Assembly: GCF_000002995.4 (NCBI RefSeq)
Contig: NW_025062475.1
Coordinates: forward strand, 310,001-374,000
Length of the DNA: 64,000 nucleotides
From: Brugia malayi
Lineage: Eukaryota > Nematoda > Chromadorea > Rhabditida > Onchocercidae
Direction of reading: 5' to 3'
Shown: positions 60,801 to 64,000 of the stretch, in pieces
How positions within the stretch are numbered: the first letter of the stretch is position 1
Layout of the letters: each line of letters opens with the position of its first letter
The notes under the pieces: model-generated
What the model saw: only the letters and a program-made list of their open reading frames with translations
Database searches by the model: none
What the model was told of the DNA's origin: nothing
Program-made: the position numbers and the translations under genes

Positions 60801-62966
60801 ATAGTTAATTACCATACCTCATGATGGCTACTCGCTGAACTTGAAACGGAAAAACGTTTAGCAACATTAGAATCCGGTGTTGAAGATCGTGATGTTGGCA
60901 AAATTCCGGGACTTAGCGTTGCAGTTGCTTGTGATGATAGACTCTAAAAAAAAGAAAAAAAAAAAAAAAAACAAGTGAAAACTGCTAGTTCAGCTGATCC
61001 TATCATTCAAATGATAGAACGTTAGTTTAATCCATGAAATAAAATGAAAAAAAGAATGAAAAATATATACGACACTGGAAGCATCTTGATTACAAATTTA
61101 AAGCCAACCAACTACCCTTTTTTTCCATCCTTTCCATCCATCTTTATTATAAACACATACACAGACAGACACCACACATACATTGCATCATTTCGATGAA
61201 TTCAAACTGAATGACTTATTCATTTTTAACCAATCAATATTTGGAACAAGTAAAATTAGCTAAAATATTTACAACAAAAAATCTTTTGTTTAAAAACTCA
61301 ATTTTTTCTTATTCAGAAAGAAAGCACCCAAAACAAGTAATATGCAATCGAAGCGCAATGATAATCTTTAACTTTCACGTGTTTTCCTTTTAGTTTCAGT
61401 CTTCCACAACAATGACGTCAAAAAAAATGTAAAAGTAAAGGCAATGATTCAATCATTCAAGAAATTATTTCAGAACAAAAATGTGTTGTAATGCAGTAGA
61501 CGTCTACCTGATTCACAATAATTCCTCCTCCTTTTCTCATCCTTCACCATCCCCAACTTTCTAACAAAAAAACTTTATAATGACTGAAAAAAAAGAACTC
61601 GAAAATTTAACAATCTGGATTAGCAAAGATGAAAATTTAATCAAATGAAAGTTCAAAATGAAATTTTGGTTGTAAAAATAAGATACATCATAAACTAGAC
61701 TACATTTAGTTCCACTTTAGTTTTTCTGTCTATTACTAAAACTAGTAATCTACGAATTCTCCGCCAGAAAAAAAAATATATAGCTCAATATTTAATTTTG
61801 GAAAAAGGTTGTCCATCAAAAGTATGCTTATCGATTTCATCAACAAATTAAAATTTCCTAACTTGAAATTAAAATCAACTGCCGTTTAGACATTTCAGAC
61901 TCAATAAGTGATTGAATGGAACCTTTTGTTTCATCCTTTGCAACTGTTCTGACAATATAAATAATCACAGACAATGTAAAACGATAGGATGCAAGAACTC
62001 AAACCCAATACCCTATCGACAGAATATTTGAAAACAAAGGAAAGTAGATTAAAATGATTGAAACGGTAGAAGAAACGGAAATTCTAACTCGTAGAAAGGA
62101 AAACAGAATGATATAAACACAGTCGTTTAATTATAAATAAACAAATAAATTAAATATATATACATATTAAAGACGGACTATGATGGAAGGATACTAGTGA
62201 TGAAATTTTTGTTTAGCATACAATTATCAGTCTCTCAGTTAATATTTTATAATTTGTAAGACGCAAGATGAACAAACGCAATGTAGTAGACATTTCTTCA
62301 CTAGAAACTACCTCAGTTTGATCTCAAAACCACCGTTTATTTTACTTCGAAATCTTAGTAAATAAAACATGCAAATGACCTAATGATGTGGATGAAGCGA
62401 AATAAATCCTGGATGGAAAAAAACATAAAACTTACTGCAGGGTTAAAATTAGAAAAGAAGTCATCGGTGGGAAAATTAGAAAGGTAGTGGATAAAAATCA
62501 ACAATTAAAAAAAAATGTCAACAAACAAGATATTTTGCTTCTCGTTTGACTATACCTTACTATTTTGTCACTAGCTATCAAAATAACTAAAAGCAATAAT
62601 TCTATGAAAATGTAAAACAAAAAGTAGATAAGGTCATTAAAAAGTGATGGATATTACTGCGTTTAAAGCTTAAAACTGCATTTGAAAACATTTTAGAAAC
62701 AAAAAAAAAAACGAACTGATGGCATGTCAACATGCAGTGGTGATGGGATTGCATTTTCATCATTTACAAGAGGAATTGTTGATTGCTGTTGTTGCTGTAC
62801 TTGTTGTTGTTGTTGTTGTTGATGTTGAACTACTCCGGATATTGCAATAAGTTGTTGTTGTTGTTGTTGCTGATGTTGTTGCTGAGCAAGTGAACTGGTA
62901 GTTGTTGTTGTTGTCACAGAAATAATACCCGGTGACTGTCGTATCACTTCAACTGGTTGCTTTACA
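57804..62966 (-). CDS. ntl-3: CCR4-NOT complex subunit CNOT3 (C-terminal part, continues beyond the window)
   Basis: Six exons (62717-62966, 60818-60943, 59179-59487, 58645-58911, 58409-58534, 57804-57902) give the last 391 aa in one frame. The first of these starts in mid-codon after GGATTACAG, so the N-terminal coiled-coil exons lie to the right of the window. CNOT3 is a scaffold of the CCR4-NOT deadenylase that shortens mRNA poly(A) tails. Seen: a linker with Gln runs and Ser/Thr/Ala-rich stretches, then the conserved NOT box. It is recognisable from [76 protein letters not shown] and the end [11 protein letters not shown]...[12 protein letters not shown]2/3/5 share this box; the exact C terminus identifies CNOT3. 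Intron 60944-62716 is long and contains no coding block. Confidence 0.93.
62762..62890 (-). repeat. CAA/CAG repeats encoding polyglutamine in CNOT3
   Basis: Minus-strand CAA-rich runs encode several Gln stretches of 5-7 residues interrupted by His, Val and a short LIAISGVVQ segment. They lie in the disordered linker before the NOT box. The mix of CAA with occasional CAG/CAT suggests a moderately stable repeat. Confidence 0.85.
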
Positions 62967-64000
62967 CTGTAATCCATAATCGATAATTTCATCAGTAGGA
63001 AAAATCAATATACACAAATCAATCAGCTTAATTTTATTTTAGGAAAAGAACTAGATTAGTTATCCGAAACAAAAAAAAAAAAAAAAAAGAAAATTCGACC
63101 AATTAAGATTCTCCAAGATTTTTTAACAGTAAAAGTATGAGATCAAAAATGAACATAAAGATAATTTTGAGCAAGGATAAGATAAGAGTATAGTATAACA
63201 TGAAAATAATGTTCAAATGGATTTTTTTTTTCAACCAAAAACTTTGAACAATTAAGTAAGATGGTAGAATTTGAGAAATCAAAATTTACCTCCTTCCTCG
63301 GTAACAAAAAAAAAAAAAAAACAGCAAATATATTTCTAGAAAAAGATAACTTCCATATAAGTTCAATCAAATATATGAATGTTTTAAACTGGTACCAAAA
63401 AATGATTTATGCCATAAGAACTTAATGGGAAGAATGCCGCCTTTTACCCATAAGGACTTAATGAATATACAAATGCCGTCATTTCATTTGTGACTTCATA
63501 ATTTTTTTGAAATGAACAAGTTTGTTACTATTTTTAGCCAGCATTTTGTTACTATTTTTAGCCAGTTTGTTTGGTAATATGTTCGGAAAAATGAAGAAAA
63601 CAGGAATCTACACATTATCGGCAGTATAAAAAAAAAGAAAAAAAAAACGCTATACAGCTGCGATGAAAATTAGCAATCATAATTACAAAATTTCAGCCAA
63701 TTAATTGAGGAAAAACCCGATAATACAGGGACTTAAATCGTTAACCTAGAAATATGGCAAAATTTAAACAAACTAAGCATAACACACATACTATGCAAGC
63801 ATCCCACAATGAATTAAGTTTGAGAAAAAATTGTCAATAGTTATGAAGCTAAAAGTATATATGCAAAATAAAAAAGCAATCTAAAAAATCAAACGAGGGA
63901 AGGGCAAAAGGAAGTTTAGTGAAACAGAAATATAAACGTTAAATGACATAGCAATTCATATGTTAGACATATCAATTTTAGACGTACTTTAGCCATAATA
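62967..64000. other. Upstream CNOT3 intron to window edge
   Basis: Probably intron of the minus-strand CNOT3 gene. Two short direct duplications are visible: TAAGAACTTAATG/TAAGGACTTAATG near 63416-63462 and TTTGTTACTATTTTTAGCCAG repeated near 63521-63566. No exon of the NOT3 N-terminal coiled coil is recognisable. Confidence 0.4.

Overview
The window looks like nuclear DNA of a nematode, most likely a spirurid/filarial-type (clade III) species. The sequence is very AT-rich with long A and T homopolymers. Genes are split into many short exons with small to medium introns. Several starts lie just after a TTTCAG-like acceptor, as in SL trans-spliced nematode genes, and TTAGGC (nematode telomere-type) motifs occur inside a foldback repeat. 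The species assignment is an inference. All coding calls come from splicing exons by hand. The main models keep one open frame across every junction, which is the strongest internal support for them.

Left part (1-22 kb): a coiled-coil protein resembling the MTUS/ATIP family with an unusual hydrophobic N terminus (+). Next, on the minus strand, are a TRMT44-type tRNA uridine 2'-O-methyltransferase and, upstream of it, a two-RRM RNA-binding protein; these two could form an operon. After an unresolved coding-like stretch (13.3-14.5 kb) comes a complete 21-exon BRE1/RNF20-type histone H2B E3 ubiquitin ligase (+).

Middle (22-45 kb): largely gene-poor. It holds a decayed PIM-like protein kinase pseudogene whose central segment is duplicated in inverted orientation around a TTAGGC-rich foldback (26.2-27.4 kb), a pair of dispersed repeats, a small two-exon C2H2 zinc-finger gene with a secretory-like first exon, and a STARD10-type START-domain lipid-transfer protein (-) with a decayed reverse-transcriptase fragment in one intron. 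A 6 kb AT-rich repeat field follows.

Right part (45-64 kb): a divergent PP1-type Ser/Thr phosphatase (-) has 21 near-perfect copies of a 40-bp minisatellite in its first intron and one apparently non-canonical splice acceptor. Then come a very short TRAIP-like RING protein (+), a tRNA-Val(AAC), and the C-terminal half of a CNOT3 (CCR4-NOT) subunit (-), whose N terminus lies beyond the right edge.

Functionally this is a mix of housekeeping genes (tRNA modification, chromatin ubiquitylation, mRNA deadenylation, phosphatase signalling, lipid transfer) rather than a cluster acting in one pathway. The most unusual structures are the inverted-duplicated kinase pseudogene with its telomere-motif foldback and the 40-bp intronic satellite.
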